Positions 9,573 through 19,724 of a stretch of DNA of 64,000 bases are shown in pieces. The notes under the pieces were generated by a model. The model had not been told where the DNA came from. It saw nothing but the letters and a program-made list of their open reading frames with translations, and ran no database searches. The stretch comes from Paenibacillus_T sp033239625 (GTDB lineage Bacteria; Bacillota; Bacilli; Paenibacillales; Paenibacillaceae): positions 1 to 64,000 of the forward strand of contig NZ_BTCK01000005.1 in NCBI RefSeq assembly GCF_033239625.1, written 5' to 3'. The translations under genes and the position numbers were made by a program. Every line of letters starts with the position of its first letter. Position 1 is the stretch's first letter.

Positions 9573-9592
9573 TTGATTAGCTAACCTAATTA
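9573..9592. promoter_or_regulatory. Candidate MarR operator
   Basis: Imperfect dyad TTAG-CTAAC-CTAA in an AT-rich stretch about 30 bases upstream of the MarR start codon. Position and symmetry suggest autoregulation; binding is inferred. Confidence 0.5.
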
Positions 9593-9760
9593 TATGCGTC
9601 TGCATGAACACTCGTCAACGTATAATGTGCTCATTAATTGAAGCGGCCAGGTCATCGCTATTATGAATTTGTTCTTTCAATGAAACTCAGAAACTTATAA
9701 TATGATAGGAAATTGTGTATTATAAGAGGATAGGAATTTCCGCAGGAAGGGTTGGGCGCT

Positions 9761-11422
<1,662 letters not shown>

Positions 11423-11434
11423 CCCCAATAACGA

Positions 11435-11482
11435 AGCACGATTGAAGCGGCAGGACGCCGTCTCGATCGTGCTTTATTTTTT
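11435..11482 (+). terminator. Intrinsic terminator of glnS
   Basis: AGCACGAT pairs with ATCGTGCT around an inner GGC/GCC stem, followed by TTTATTTTTT. Confidence 0.85.
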
Positions 11483-11536
11483 GCGAAATGTTAATTAACT
11501 GTTAGATAAATATTAGTTTGTTAGCGATTGGGGTCA

Positions 11537-11566
11537 TTGACGCTGGAAAAATAGGAATGATAGAAT
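11537..11566 (+). promoter_or_regulatory. Sigma-A-like promoter of the first EPS regulatory pair
   Basis: TTGACG, 18-base spacer, TAGAAT. The same -10 and the same 18-base spacer occur in the promoter before the SLH gene (14645-14674). It gives a leader of roughly 110 bases before the start at 11684. Confidence 0.55.
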
Positions 11567-11683
11567 AGGGAAAAATAACTATTTATTTCGTTGAATTGTG
11601 TAAGTTTTCGCGTGTTTGTGGCTAAATATGTAAGTGCAACATGTAAAACATCGTTATATTCTTCCATTGGAATGAGGGAATTT

Positions 11684-12487
11684 GTGTTGCAGGAGGAGCT
11701 TGAGCTACTCGATATTATAGTCATGCTGCGCCGCAGATGGTGGTTGATCGTGATCATTGTCATGCTCGGGTGCGCTGCCGCACTCGGTATAGGACGCACG
11801 CGGACCCCGATCTATGAAGCTTCTTCTAAGCTAATAATGACTAGCAAGATTGATAAGAGCGCTAAGGGCGATGAGGATTCCGCTGCTTCATCTTCAGTAG
11901 ATCCCAAGGTTATTCAAGCGAATTTATTGATGCTCCAAACGTACAAGGATATCGTTCGTACGCCCAACGTCATGAAGAAAGTAGCAGCTGAGCATCCGGA
12001 ACTGGGGCTTTCAGCGGGCGCAATAGCTGGTAAGCTAACGGTTTCCGCCAGCGCTACTTCACAGCTGCTGACGATATCGGCACGAGATGATAACTACAGC
12101 AGAGCGGTTCTTATCGTGAATGCGGTCTCGACGGCATTCATCGAGGAGACGGTACGATTATACGGCTCTGGTGATTTAGAAGTTTTGTATCCAGCAGAGG
12201 ATCTGCCAGGTGCATGGCCTCAGCCGGTTAATATGGGATTGAAGATGCTGCTTATGGTGGCATTCGTTCTATCGGCCATGGTTAGTGCGGGTTTGTGTTT
12301 TGTACTGCAGTATTTTGATAGATGGATTCGAACGGAATGTGATGTGACGCGGACGCTTGGATTCGAGACGTTAATAGAGGTGCCATTATTTATTGAGAGC
12401 GGGAAACGCGGGCTCGGCCGCCGCTATACATCTTATGCGAAGCTCAGAGGAGCGAAGGAGAGCCATCATGTCCCGATCGAAAAATAA
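11684..12487 (+). CDS. Polysaccharide chain-length/kinase modulator (Wzz/CapA-like), copy 1
   Basis: 267 residues from GTG 11684, with GAGGG five bases upstream; TTG 11687 is also possible. LQEELELLDIIVMLRRRWW leads into TM1, followed by an extracytoplasmic loop (IYEASSKLIMTSK, LLMLQTYKDIVRTPNVM) and a second TM near the C-terminus. This is the two-TM Wzz fold of YveK/EpsA/CapA proteins, which partner a separate cytoplasmic BY-kinase in Firmicutes. The Pro-rich DLPGAWPQPVNMG before TM2 matches the family. Its stop overlaps the next gene by 20 bp, exactly as in the second pair at 17057/17838. Confidence 0.88.
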   Translation: MLQEELELLDIIVMLRRRWWLIVIIVMLGCAAALGIGRTRTPIYEASSKLIMTSKIDKSAKGDEDSAASSSVDPKVIQANLLMLQTYKDIVRTPNVMKKVAAEHPELGLSAGAIAGKLTVSASATSQLLTISARDDNYSRAVLIVNAVSTAFIEETVRLYGSGDLEVLYPAEDLPGAWPQPVNMGLKMLLMVAFVLSAMVSAGLCFVLQYFDRWIRTECDVTRTLGFETLIEVPLFIESGKRGLGRRYTSYAKLRGAKESHHVPIEK

Positions 12488-13103
12488 GCTTGTCATGCTC
12501 AGCGGGATGAGCAGCGAAGCGATGGAACGGTATCGCTCGCTGCGTGCACAGCTCGATCGGGCGAGCGGCGGTGATGCAAGAATCGTCGCTGTGGCTTCTC
12601 CGAAGGCTGGTGGAGGCGCAGCGGAGATGGCGGCCAATTTGGCGGCGGCTTATGCGCAGAGCGACCGACGGACGCTGCTTGTCGATGGCGATTTTAATGC
12701 TCCGCTCATTCATCAGTTTTTTGGTCTGTCGAATTGGACCGGATTAAGCTCCATCATAGATGCTTCCAGTGAGGCCGGCGAGGTCGATGTCGTACACCGA
12801 GACGTTATTGCTAATCTGGATGTACTGACGGCAGGACCGAGGCTGCCTTACTCGAAAGACTTCGTCGGTGCTTTCCCGTTACAGCTGCTGTTCGATAGCT
12901 GGAGGCAGCAATATGATCAGATCTGTCTTGCAGTACCGTCGTTGATGTCCTCAGCTGACGCACAGCTTATGACGGCGGCGTGTGATGGCGTGCTGCTCGT
13001 CATTCGAAGCGGACAGGTGGATGATAAAGAGGCTGTCCGTGTGAAAAGACTGCTTGCGCTGCTGGAGGTTCCGACGCTTGGCGTTGCGCTTGCGCATGGA
13101 TAA
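12468..13103 (+). CDS. Degenerate BY-kinase (pseudokinase) paired with copy 1 modulator
   Basis: 211 residues from ATG with AAGGAG upstream. It aligns along its length with the canonical kinase at 17838, but the ATP site is gone. Walker A is SPKAGGGAAE, with Ala at the positions of the essential Lys and Ser. Walker B aligns as LAVPS instead of LIDTPP. The C-terminal Tyr cluster is absent; the protein ends GVALAHG. The A' motif survives partly (LLVDGDFNAP). It therefore cannot be a normal tyrosine autokinase, but the intact frame, ribosome site and operon position argue for a retained scaffold or regulatory role. Decay in progress is the alternative. Confidence 0.85.
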   Translation: MSRSKNKLVMLSGMSSEAMERYRSLRAQLDRASGGDARIVAVASPKAGGGAAEMAANLAAAYAQSDRRTLLVDGDFNAPLIHQFFGLSNWTGLSSIIDASSEAGEVDVVHRDVIANLDVLTAGPRLPYSKDFVGAFPLQLLFDSWRQQYDQICLAVPSLMSSADAQLMTAACDGVLLVIRSGQVDDKEAVRVKRLLALLEVPTLGVALAHG

Positions 13104-13121
13104 TCGACCGATGTAGATGAC

Positions 13122-13158
13122 AAACGCCCTTGCCGCGATGTGCGGTAAGGGCGTTTTT
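13122..13158. terminator. Terminator between pseudokinase and rocD
   Basis: AAACGCCCTTGCCGC pairs with GCGGTAAGGGCGTTT, ending in TTTTT. The A-run on the other side lets it serve the convergent rocD gene as well. Confidence 0.85.
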
Positions 13159-13171
13159 GTTGATTGCAGGA

Positions 13172-14374
13172 CTAACCAAGCGCCTGCTGCAGCCGGCTGA
13201 TTGCCCAGTCCAATTCATCTTCTGTAATGGTTAAAGGCGGGGCCAGTCGAATCGTATATTCGTGGGTTTCTTTGCACAGCAGTCCAAGCGCCATCAGCTT
13301 CTCGCACAGGGGACGGGCGGGTGTCGTAAGCTCGATGCCGATAAACAGTCCGCGTCCACGAACCTCTCGAATGATCGGGTTTGTCATGCGCTCGATAGCC
13401 GCGAGCAGCCGCTTCCCAAGCGCCTCGGATCGTTCTGCCAGCCGCTCCTCTTCCATGACAGCAATGGCTTCGACCGCCACCGCGCTAGCCAGTGCATTGC
13501 CTCCGAAGGTGGAGCCGTGCGACCCTGGTTCGAATACGTCGAGGATAGCGCGATCGGCCGCAATGGCGGAGATCGGCAGGATACCGCCGCCTAGCGCCTT
13601 GCCCACGATATAAACGTCAGGGATGATGTTCTCATGATCACAGGCGAATCGGCGGCCGGTTCGGCCGAAACCGGTCTGAATTTCATCCGCAATGAAGAGA
13701 ATTTGTTGAGCTTGGCATATGGAGGCCGCAGTTGCTAGGTAGCCGTCTGGCGGGAGAATGATGCCGGCCTCGCCTTGGATGGGCTCAACGAGAAAAGCGG
13801 CTGTGTACGGAGTGATGGCTTGTTCAAGCGCGTCAATGTCGCCGTAAGGAATAACGCGGAAACCAGGTGTGAACGGGCCGAAATTTTGCGTATAGGCATG
13901 GTCGGAGGAGCAGGAAATAGCGGTTATTGTCCTGCCGTGAAAATTGTTGGCGCACACGATGATTTCGGCAAGGTTCTCGGGTATGCCTTTCTTCTGATAG
14001 CCCCATCTTCTTGCGGTTTTGATCGCTGTCTCAACAGCTTCCGCTCCGCTGTTCATTGGGAGTATCGCTTCCTTGCCTGTATACCTGGTGAGGGCAGAGC
14101 ATAGCCGAATATAGGGTTCGTTATAGAAGGCGCGAGAAGTGAGGGTAACATGCATCGCTTGATCGAGAAGGGCACGTATGAGCCTTGGATGGCGGTGGCC
14201 GGCGTTTAAGGCGGAATAGGCACTGAGCATGTCCATATAGCGCTCGCCATTGGCATCGGTTACCCACACGCCGGAGGCATCTACAATTACGATTGGGAGC
14301 GGATTATAATTGTGGGCTTCCAGCGGATATACAGATGCAACTAGACGGGAGTTGGCCAGTTGTGAATCCTCCAC
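13172..14374 (-). CDS. rocD: Ornithine aminotransferase
   Basis: About 400 residues. Class III PLP-dependent aminotransferase converting ornithine and 2-oxoglutarate to glutamate semialdehyde and glutamate. The N-terminal AHNYNPLPIVI and VWVTDANGERYMDMLSAYSA are diagnostic of RocD. Further marks are NSGAEAVETAIKTAR, FHGRT, the cofactor Asp in FIADEIQTGFGRTG and the Schiff-base Lys in VGKALGGG. A GTG at 14374 has AAAGGA about 10 bases upstream; the GTG at 14383 is too close to it. The gene is embedded, on the opposite strand, between two EPS regulatory pairs, with no evident link to polysaccharide. Confidence 0.93.
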   Translation of the reverse strand: MEDSQLANSRLVASVYPLEAHNYNPLPIVIVDASGVWVTDANGERYMDMLSAYSALNAGHRHPRLIRALLDQAMHVTLTSRAFYNEPYIRLCSALTRYTGKEAILPMNSGAEAVETAIKTARRWGYQKKGIPENLAEIIVCANNFHGRTITAISCSSDHAYTQNFGPFTPGFRVIPYGDIDALEQAITPYTAAFLVEPIQGEAGIILPPDGYLATAASICQAQQILFIADEIQTGFGRTGRRFACDHENIIPDVYIVGKALGGGILPISAIAADRAILDVFEPGSHGSTFGGNALASAVAVEAIAVMEEERLAERSEALGKRLLAAIERMTNPIIREVRGRGLFIGIELTTPARPLCEKLMALGLLCKETHEYTIRLAPPLTITEDELDWAISRLQQALG

Positions 14375-14534
14375 AAGACACACATCCTTTCGAAGTCAGC
14401 AGGCGCGAAGTTCAAACTATTAAATTGTATGCGAAGTGTAGCAACGGCTATGCCTCGTGGGACGAGAGGTGTGTTGGTTTACATTATTGGTGGTGTCTGG
14501 AGTAACAAAATGTATTATATAATTTCCAGTTAAA

Positions 14535-14553
14535 ATGATACAAATTGTATTGT
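14535..14553. promoter_or_regulatory. GATAC-N5-GTATC operator, site C
   Basis: ATGATAC, five bases AAATT, GTATTGT. It matches the sites before the two small membrane-protein genes (32596 and 34125) at 9 of the 10 core positions. The binding factor is unknown. Confidence 0.55.
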
Positions 14554-14612
14554 TGTTACGAAAAGTAATAGAAATCATAGGGTGAAACAGCGCTGTGTAA
14601 TACTAAATACCT

Positions 14613-14629
14613 AGATACATTATGTATCT
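14613..14629. promoter_or_regulatory. GATAC-N5-GTATC operator, site D
   Basis: Perfect palindrome AGATACATTATGTATCT, 16 bases upstream of the -35 of the SLH promoter. Core and spacing equal those of the sites at 32596 and 34125. Confidence 0.6.
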
Positions 14630-14644
14630 TTAGCGAATAATTAA

Positions 14645-14674
14645 TTGACCTTGCACTTTTTTGGATGGTAGAAT
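14645..14674 (+). promoter_or_regulatory. Promoter of the SLH gene
   Basis: TTGACC, 18-base spacer, TAGAAT. An overlapping alternative, TTGCAC-18-TATAAC, lies six bases downstream. Confidence 0.6.
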
Positions 14675-14841
14675 TATAACAATTAATTTCCGACATCTGG
14701 TGCTAACAGCTTAGAAGAGTACAAGTACATAGAAGAAATCTTAATTAGAGTATATGATTCTATTATTTTTTTTAGCTTGAATATTAAGGAATTGTGTACT
14801 CGCAAGTAGGTTGTACCATTATTTCAATGAGGTGATTAGTT

Positions 14842-16950
14842 GTGAGTGTCAAAGGAAAATGGTTGAAGTATACGCTGGCAGCAGCGATCGTGTCCACTAG
14901 CTTTGCGGGTATTCCGTTCAGCGAGAAAGGATTGGCTAATCATCTGGCTGCGCAAACGGCGTTCGCTGCAAGCACGAACAATCTGCAAGTTGCTATCGAT
15001 CGTTTTAATGCTGTATCTGCAGCGCTGACTACAGACGGCAAAGTGAAAGTTGAAGCAGCTCGTGCGGCGATTAAGGGCCTAACGAATAACCAGCTTGAGG
15101 CGATTGCAGGGCCGATTGCAACTAAGCTCAAGATCTCTGGGGCTGACCGTGTTGTGTTTGCTCAACTGCTTGCTGAAGCGTTGTCCATTCCAACTACGTT
15201 GAATGTAAGCGCATTGGATACCATTCGCACGACGGATGCATACCGCCAAGTATTGAAACAAGCGGCGGCTAATGTGAATGTGACGGATACTTCCGCAATT
15301 ACGGTTGATGCTGTGGCGACGGCTGCAGTTCAAGCGGAAGCGTACGTTGGTGATCAATTGAAATCCAAGACAATCCTCGAGTGGATTGACCTTGCTACGG
15401 ATAAAGACGCAGCGAAGCAATTGGTGAATGGCGCATTGAATGCAGCACTGTCTACATCCGATGCTGCTGCGCTTAAAGAGCTTGCTGCAAACGCAGGTAT
15501 TACGGGCGATGATCTTGCTACAGCGTTGGAACAACTTAAGCAAGAAATAAATCCGACAGTATTTAAGGATGCTGCCAAAGCAATTGCTAATGCGTATATT
15601 ACAGTTTTGAATGCGTCAACTGTAACACAGCCGCCTGTAGTCACAGTACCTACGGTGTCGGTAGATCAACAATTCACCGATCTGATGAAGAAGCTGGAAG
15701 GCGCAACAGACGCACAGAAGCAGGAACTTGTGAAACAAGCGCTGGCTCTGTTCGCGCAAGTTGTTAAAGATGCGGGTACTATTGATGCTTCTTCGCTGGT
15801 GAAGTCAGTAGATGGCGTAGCTGTAGCAGATGTAAGTGATGCAGTAATCGCTAAGTTGGATGTTGTAATTTCGGCGTTTGCCAAGTTGCAGGAATTCCTC
15901 AAGGCGGCTGGCTCCGATGCGAAGGCGGTAGCAGGTGCGTTGGCGGTTAACCTTGGAAAGATTGTAAATGAATCAGTAGAAATCAAATTGTCCGAAGCGG
16001 CAATGAAGAAGCTGAACGCTTCGCCATTCGGCAAGCTTGATCTTGCATTCAATGGACTGACGGTGTCCGTTCCTAATAGTGCTGAGTACGGCAAATCGCT
16101 CGGCCTCAAGGTTGGGACGAAGGATAACGCAGGCGAACCGGCAGTTAAAGGCTACTCGACTGTATCCTCGGTATACGACTTCAATCTTGCAGTAGGCGGA
16201 CAAGATGTTCATGAATTCGTAAACCCAATCGTACTGCGCATTCCGCTTGGTAATCTGGATGGCGTAGACAAAGAGCTACTTAGCGTAGCTAAGATTGTCG
16301 ACGGCAAGCTGGTGTTCCAAGGCGGCGTGCTCGATGGCGATACGATCGTAGAATCGCGTGAAACGTTCTCCTCGTACGTTGTTGTGGAGAACAAAGTAAG
16401 CTTCTCCGATATTGCTTCGGTTAAATCGTGGGCTGGCCGTCAGATCGAGGTGCTTGCTGCTAAAGGCGCTATCTCGGGACGTTCGGAGAACGTATTTGAT
16501 CCTAAGGGAAATGTAACGCGCGCTGAGTTCGCGAAGATGCTCATTCGTGCACTGAACCTTGAGAGCTCCGATCTGACGACGAGCTTCAAAGATGTGAAGT
16601 CGACGGATTGGTTCGCTCCTTACGTAGCTGCAGCGGCTAAGAAGGGCATTATTAATGGCCGCGCTGCTGATACGTTTGCTCCGAATGCGAAGATCACGCG
16701 TGCTGAGATGGCCACGATGATCGCTCGTGCACTGAGCCTGACGACGGGCGTTGAAGCAGTTAAGGATGTAGAAGGCGCTCTGAAGGCGTTCAAAGATGCT
16801 TCCGAGATCAACGCTACGCTTAAAGCCGGTGTTGCGCTTGCTGCTCAGGAAGGTATTGTGATCGGAAACAACGGCAAGTTCAATCCGAACAATAATGCAT
16901 CCCGTGCTGAAGCGGCTGTCATTCTGTACCGTACGATTCAAGTGAAATAA
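14842..16950 (+). CDS. S-layer-homology (SLH) domain surface protein in the EPS locus
   Basis: 702 residues from GTG, with GAGGTG seven bases upstream. A Sec signal peptide (KGKWLKYTLAAAIVSTSFAG, cleavage likely near AFAA) precedes a long Ala-rich helical region to about 400, then a beta-rich stretch (about 400-510). Three SLH repeats follow from ~519 (SFSDIASVKSWAGRQIEVL, TSFKDVKSTDWFAPYV, KAFKDASEINATLKAG), each with the ITRAE-like turn (NVTRAEFAKM, KITRAEMATM, NASRAEAAVI). SLH domains bind pyruvylated secondary cell-wall polymer. It lies directly upstream of the active modulator/kinase pair and may be cotranscribed with it. It is a candidate for attaching or organising the capsule; that role is inferred. 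Confidence 0.92.
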   Translation: MSVKGKWLKYTLAAAIVSTSFAGIPFSEKGLANHLAAQTAFAASTNNLQVAIDRFNAVSAALTTDGKVKVEAARAAIKGLTNNQLEAIAGPIATKLKISGADRVVFAQLLAEALSIPTTLNVSALDTIRTTDAYRQVLKQAAANVNVTDTSAITVDAVATAAVQAEAYVGDQLKSKTILEWIDLATDKDAAKQLVNGALNAALSTSDAAALKELAANAGITGDDLATALEQLKQEINPTVFKDAAKAIANAYITVLNASTVTQPPVVTVPTVSVDQQFTDLMKKLEGATDAQKQELVKQALALFAQVVKDAGTIDASSLVKSVDGVAVADVSDAVIAKLDVVISAFAKLQEFLKAAGSDAKAVAGALAVNLGKIVNESVEIKLSEAAMKKLNASPFGKLDLAFNGLTVSVPNSAEYGKSLGLKVGTKDNAGEPAVKGYSTVSSVYDFNLAVGGQDVHEFVNPIVLRIPLGNLDGVDKELLSVAKIVDGKLVFQGGVLDGDTIVESRETFSSYVVVENKVSFSDIASVKSWAGRQIEVLAAKGAISGRSENVFDPKGNVTRAEFAKMLIRALNLESSDLTTSFKDVKSTDWFAPYVAAAAKKGIINGRAADTFAPNAKITRAEMATMIARALSLTTGVEAVKDVEGALKAFKDASEINATLKAGVALAAQEGIVIGNNGKFNPNNNASRAEAAVILYRTIQVK

Positions 16951-16978
16951 AAGATATATAAGTAAGTTCAATTGGGTT

Positions 16979-17010
16979 GGCCCCCTCTCCAGAAGAATAG
17001 GGAGGGGGCC
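16979..17010 (+). terminator. GC-rich hairpin between SLH gene and modulator 2
   Basis: GGCCCCCTCTCC pairs with AGGGAGGGGGCC with minor mismatch, but only a weak T run follows (GATCTTGTT). It probably attenuates transcription or sets mRNA levels rather than stopping all transcription. Confidence 0.6.
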
Positions 17011-17056
17011 GATCTTGTTATGTGAAAAGCGACCAATGATCGTGGGGGAGAATGAC

Positions 17057-17857
17057 GTGAAAGAACTAGAAATCAAGGATTACGTCCGAATTATTCGCAA
17101 ACGTTTGTGGTGGATTGTAACCTTGGTCGTAGTAGCAACGCTGTTGTCTGGCATCGTCAGTAAGTTTGTAATCAAGCCTGAGTATGAAGCATCGACGAAG
17201 ATCATTGTTAATAAAACATCTGACGTGGAAATCCAACAGCTCAACACAGATACAGTGAATACGAATATTAAGCTGATTGATACATACAAAGAAATTATTA
17301 AAACACCAGCTATTATGGATGTCGTTGCCGAGATGTACCCTGAGTTTGGGTTCGATGCAGAAGGATTAACCGAGAAGGTCAGCGTCAGCTCAGTGAACAA
17401 TACGCAGGTCATGACACTGATTGTTCGGGATCGGTCATACGAGAAGGCTGCTCGTATTGTAAATGCAGTCTCGAAGGTTTTCCAGAGTGAGATACCAGCT
17501 CTGATGAACGTTCAGAACGTATCTATTCTGAACTATGCGAAGGAAGATGGCGCGAATAAAGAGCCGGTATCTCCTAATGTACTGTTGAATACTGTCGTTG
17601 CGTTAATACTGTCGCTCCTCATCGGTATTGGAGTGGCATTCCTTCTGGAGTTCATGGATGACACCCTGAAGTCAGAGGATGATGTACAGCAGATCTTGGG
17701 ACTTCCAACACTGGCAATGATCAACCGAGTTAGTGCATCAGAGATGAACAGGTCCAAGGAAGCGGTTATCGTAGCGAAACAGTCAGCGCAAGCAGAAGCT
17801 AGATCGACTCCATCGAGGAAAGCGGGGGAGCTAGAACATGTCGCAATCGGGAAATAG
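17057..17857 (+). CDS. Polysaccharide chain-length/kinase modulator (Wzz/CapA-like), copy 2
   Basis: 266 residues from GTG 17057, with GGGGGAG six bases upstream. KELEIKDYVRIIRKRLWW precedes TM1, then an external domain with YEASTKIIVN and NIKLIDTYKEIIKTPAIM, then TM2 (TVVALILSLLIGIGVAFLLE). A cytoplasmic tail (~45 residues) would contact the kinase encoded next. It activates the BY-kinase and controls EPS polymer length in YveK/CapA systems. The 20-bp overlap with the kinase gene indicates coupled translation. It is a clear paralogue of the protein at 11684. Confidence 0.9.
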   Translation: MKELEIKDYVRIIRKRLWWIVTLVVVATLLSGIVSKFVIKPEYEASTKIIVNKTSDVEIQQLNTDTVNTNIKLIDTYKEIIKTPAIMDVVAEMYPEFGFDAEGLTEKVSVSSVNNTQVMTLIVRDRSYEKAARIVNAVSKVFQSEIPALMNVQNVSILNYAKEDGANKEPVSPNVLLNTVVALILSLLIGIGVAFLLEFMDDTLKSEDDVQQILGLPTLAMINRVSASEMNRSKEAVIVAKQSAQAEARSTPSRKAGELEHVAIGK

Positions 17858-18527
17858 ACGTCATTTGATTACGTTAGCGAATCCTAGATCGCCAATTTCC
17901 GAAGCATATCGGACACTTCGAACGAATATCGACTTCTCAGCAATCGATTCTGCAATTCAGGTTATTGTCGTTACCTCCGCTGGCCCTGGTGAAGGCAAGT
18001 CCACGACGATTTCTAATTTAGCAATTACGTTTGCTCAATCGGAGCGTCGGGTGGTACTAATAGATGCGGATATGCGGAAACCTACGGCGCATCACACATT
18101 TCGCGCTTCGAATCGTGTAGGCCTGTCCTCCTTGCTGGCACGTAAGAGTCAGTTGGAAGATGTACTGCAGGAAACAAACGTGCCCGATCTGTTTATTATT
18201 ACGGCTGGTCCAATTCCACCCAACCCTGCCGAGATGCTTGCTTCTAAACGGATGAGTGAACTGCTTGAATTGTTGAAAACTGAGTTCGATATCATCCTAA
18301 TCGACACGCCGCCATTGTTAGCAGTTACGGATGCTCAACTTATCGCATCAAAGAGTGATGGCGTTGTCCTCGTTATGGAATATGGTTCCGTTAAGCGTGA
18401 AGCAGCCTTAAAGGCAAAGGCAGGATTAGATACAGTCAATGCCAAGATACTAGGTGTTGTCATGAATAATGTAAAAAGAAGTAAAGCAGAACAAAGTTAT
18501 TACTATTACTATGGAAACAATGAATAA
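17838..18527 (+). CDS. Tyrosine-protein kinase (BY-kinase) of the EPS system
   Basis: 229 residues. All kinase motifs are present: Walker A SAGPGEGKSTT (47-57), Walker A' VVLIDADMRKP (72-82) and Walker B IILIDTPPL. The C-terminus carries the autophosphorylated Tyr cluster (five consecutive Tyr, then GNNE). It works with the membrane modulator upstream; cycles of phosphorylation drive ring assembly and control polymerisation and export of polysaccharide, and often also activate UDP-sugar dehydrogenases such as the one at 28841. No cognate PHP/Wzb phosphatase gene is seen in the window. Confidence 0.95.
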   Translation: MSQSGNRRHLITLANPRSPISEAYRTLRTNIDFSAIDSAIQVIVVTSAGPGEGKSTTISNLAITFAQSERRVVLIDADMRKPTAHHTFRASNRVGLSSLLARKSQLEDVLQETNVPDLFIITAGPIPPNPAEMLASKRMSELLELLKTEFDIILIDTPPLLAVTDAQLIASKSDGVVLVMEYGSVKREAALKAKAGLDTVNAKILGVVMNNVKRSKAEQSYYYYYGNNE

Positions 18528-18582
18528 TTACCGTTATTTATTAAATCTTTAGGCATTAAGTGCTGACTAGAGGTAATTTTCG

Positions 18583-18617
18583 TAGTATTATAGTACTACT
18601 ATAGTCTCATAATACTA
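18583..18617. promoter_or_regulatory. Palindrome and possible promoter before galU
   Basis: Arms TAGTATTAT and ATAATACTA around 17 bases. The left arm overlaps a possible -10 (TATTAT) lying 17 bases after CTGACT. It could be an operator or an mRNA hairpin; no T run follows. Confidence 0.4.
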
Positions 18618-18671
18618 TGAAACTTTGTCATTATTTGTGGCCGGGTTATTGAGGAGAAAGAGGTGCATTTC

Positions 18672-19568
18672 ATGCAGTCCGTTCGGAAGGCGTTGATTCC
18701 TGCGGCAGGGCTTGGGACGAGGTTTCTGCCCGCAACCAAAGCAATGCCGAAGGAAATGCTCCCGATATTAAGCAAGCCAACGATTCAGTACATAGTGGAA
18801 GAAGCAGTGGCAGCAGGTATCGAAGATATTATTATCGTAACGGGTAAACATAAGCGGGCGATTGAAGATCACTTCGACAGCGCTTTCGAGCTGGAAGAGA
18901 ACTTGCGGGTGAAAGGGAAGCTGAAGCTGCTCGAGAAAGTGCAGAAGCCATCGAAGATGGCCGATATTCACTTCATTCGTCAGCAAGAGCCGCTTGGTCT
19001 TGGACATGCGATCTGGGTTGCTAGGAAGTTTTTCAATGATGAGCCGTTTGCTGTATTGCTAGGAGACGACATCGTTAGATCGGAAGTCCCTTGCATAGGG
19101 CAATTGATACAGACCTATGAACATGTACAAAGCCCGGTTATTGCGGTGCAGCGCGTTGCAGAGCACGAGACGGATCGATATGGCATCGTGAAGCCTTCTA
19201 TTAACAAGGGACCTTTATATGAGGTGGATCAGCTCGTAGAGAAGCCTCCATCAGGCCAAGCTCCATCGAATCTAGCGATTATGGGGCGATACATATTAAC
19301 TCCTGAAATCTTCGATCTGTTAGGCAAGCAAGAGAGAGGCGTTGGCGGGGAAATTCAGTTGACTGACGCGATTCAAGCCCTCAACAGCATGCAGCAAGTA
19401 TACGCTTACGAGTATGAAGGCAAACGGTACGATGTAGGTGATTTGCCTGGTTTTATCGACACGACGTTGGAATTTGCACTTCAGGATAGCAAGCTAAGGG
19501 AGCATACGCTGAATACAATTCAACAGCTCTTGAATACGTATGGTCCAATAGACTCGAACCTGAAGTAA
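18672..19568 (+). CDS. galU: UTP-glucose-1-phosphate uridylyltransferase
   Basis: 298 residues from ATG 18672, with AGAGGTG seven bases upstream. It makes UDP-glucose from UTP and glucose-1-phosphate. N-terminal VRKALIPAAGLGTRFLPATKAMPKE holds the nucleotide-binding Gly-rich loop and the catalytic Arg/Lys. QYIVEEAVAAGI, VLLGDDI and LVEKP are further GalU/GtaB marks. UDP-glucose feeds the dehydrogenase at 28841 and then the epimerase at 27785, giving UDP-GlcA and UDP-GalA. The gene lies between the kinase and the leader RNA that precedes the transferase operon. Confidence 0.95.
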   Translation: MQSVRKALIPAAGLGTRFLPATKAMPKEMLPILSKPTIQYIVEEAVAAGIEDIIIVTGKHKRAIEDHFDSAFELEENLRVKGKLKLLEKVQKPSKMADIHFIRQQEPLGLGHAIWVARKFFNDEPFAVLLGDDIVRSEVPCIGQLIQTYEHVQSPVIAVQRVAEHETDRYGIVKPSINKGPLYEVDQLVEKPPSGQAPSNLAIMGRYILTPEIFDLLGKQERGVGGEIQLTDAIQALNSMQQVYAYEYEGKRYDVGDLPGFIDTTLEFALQDSKLREHTLNTIQQLLNTYGPIDSNLK

Positions 19569-19629
19569 TGATATAGAGTTTCTAAAAAGAGTTTGGTAAT
19601 GTCTACTAGACCGTTATCATCGTAGGCAC

Positions 19630-19706
19630 TCGGATGCACCGTGGGTTATACAACCTTAGACGTACATCGTCGGTGGTGTGTTGTGAGGTGGGGTTCGATG
19701 CCCCAC
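19630..19706 (+). ncRNA. Structured leader RNA, candidate EAR antitermination element
   Basis: The sequence folds into GCACC (19636-19640) pairing with GGTGT (19675-19679), enclosing two small hairpins: GGTT-atac-AACC at 19644-19655 and GACG-tacat-CGTC at 19659-19671. A strong GTGGGG/CCCCAC hairpin follows at 19688-19706. The element lies between galU and the priming transferase and is followed by an intrinsic terminator (19725-19772). Position, size and setting fit EAR, the RNA that enables processive antitermination in Bacillales biofilm/capsule operons. Identity with EAR was not checked against a covariance model. Confidence 0.55.
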
Positions 19707-19724
19707 TTATATTTGGTTTGAAAT

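Larger units (their letters stand above)
14384..14841. promoter_or_regulatory. Intergenic control region between rocD and the SLH gene
   Basis: 458 bases, AT-rich, no gene found. It holds two GATAC-N5-GTATC-type palindromes (14535-14553 and 14613-14629), a sigma-A-like promoter (14645-14674), and then a leader of about 160 bases up to the GTG at 14842. Long leaders are common before abundant surface-layer proteins. Confidence 0.6.

Noticed and set aside
9600..9760. T-box leader before glnS
   Set aside because: The AGGGTGGNACCGCG-type T-box sequence and an adjacent terminator are absent.
19675..19710. tRNA gene suggested by a T-arm-like GGGG-TTCGATG-CCCC
   Set aside because: No matching acceptor, D or anticodon stems at the required distances; better explained as part of the structured leader RNA.
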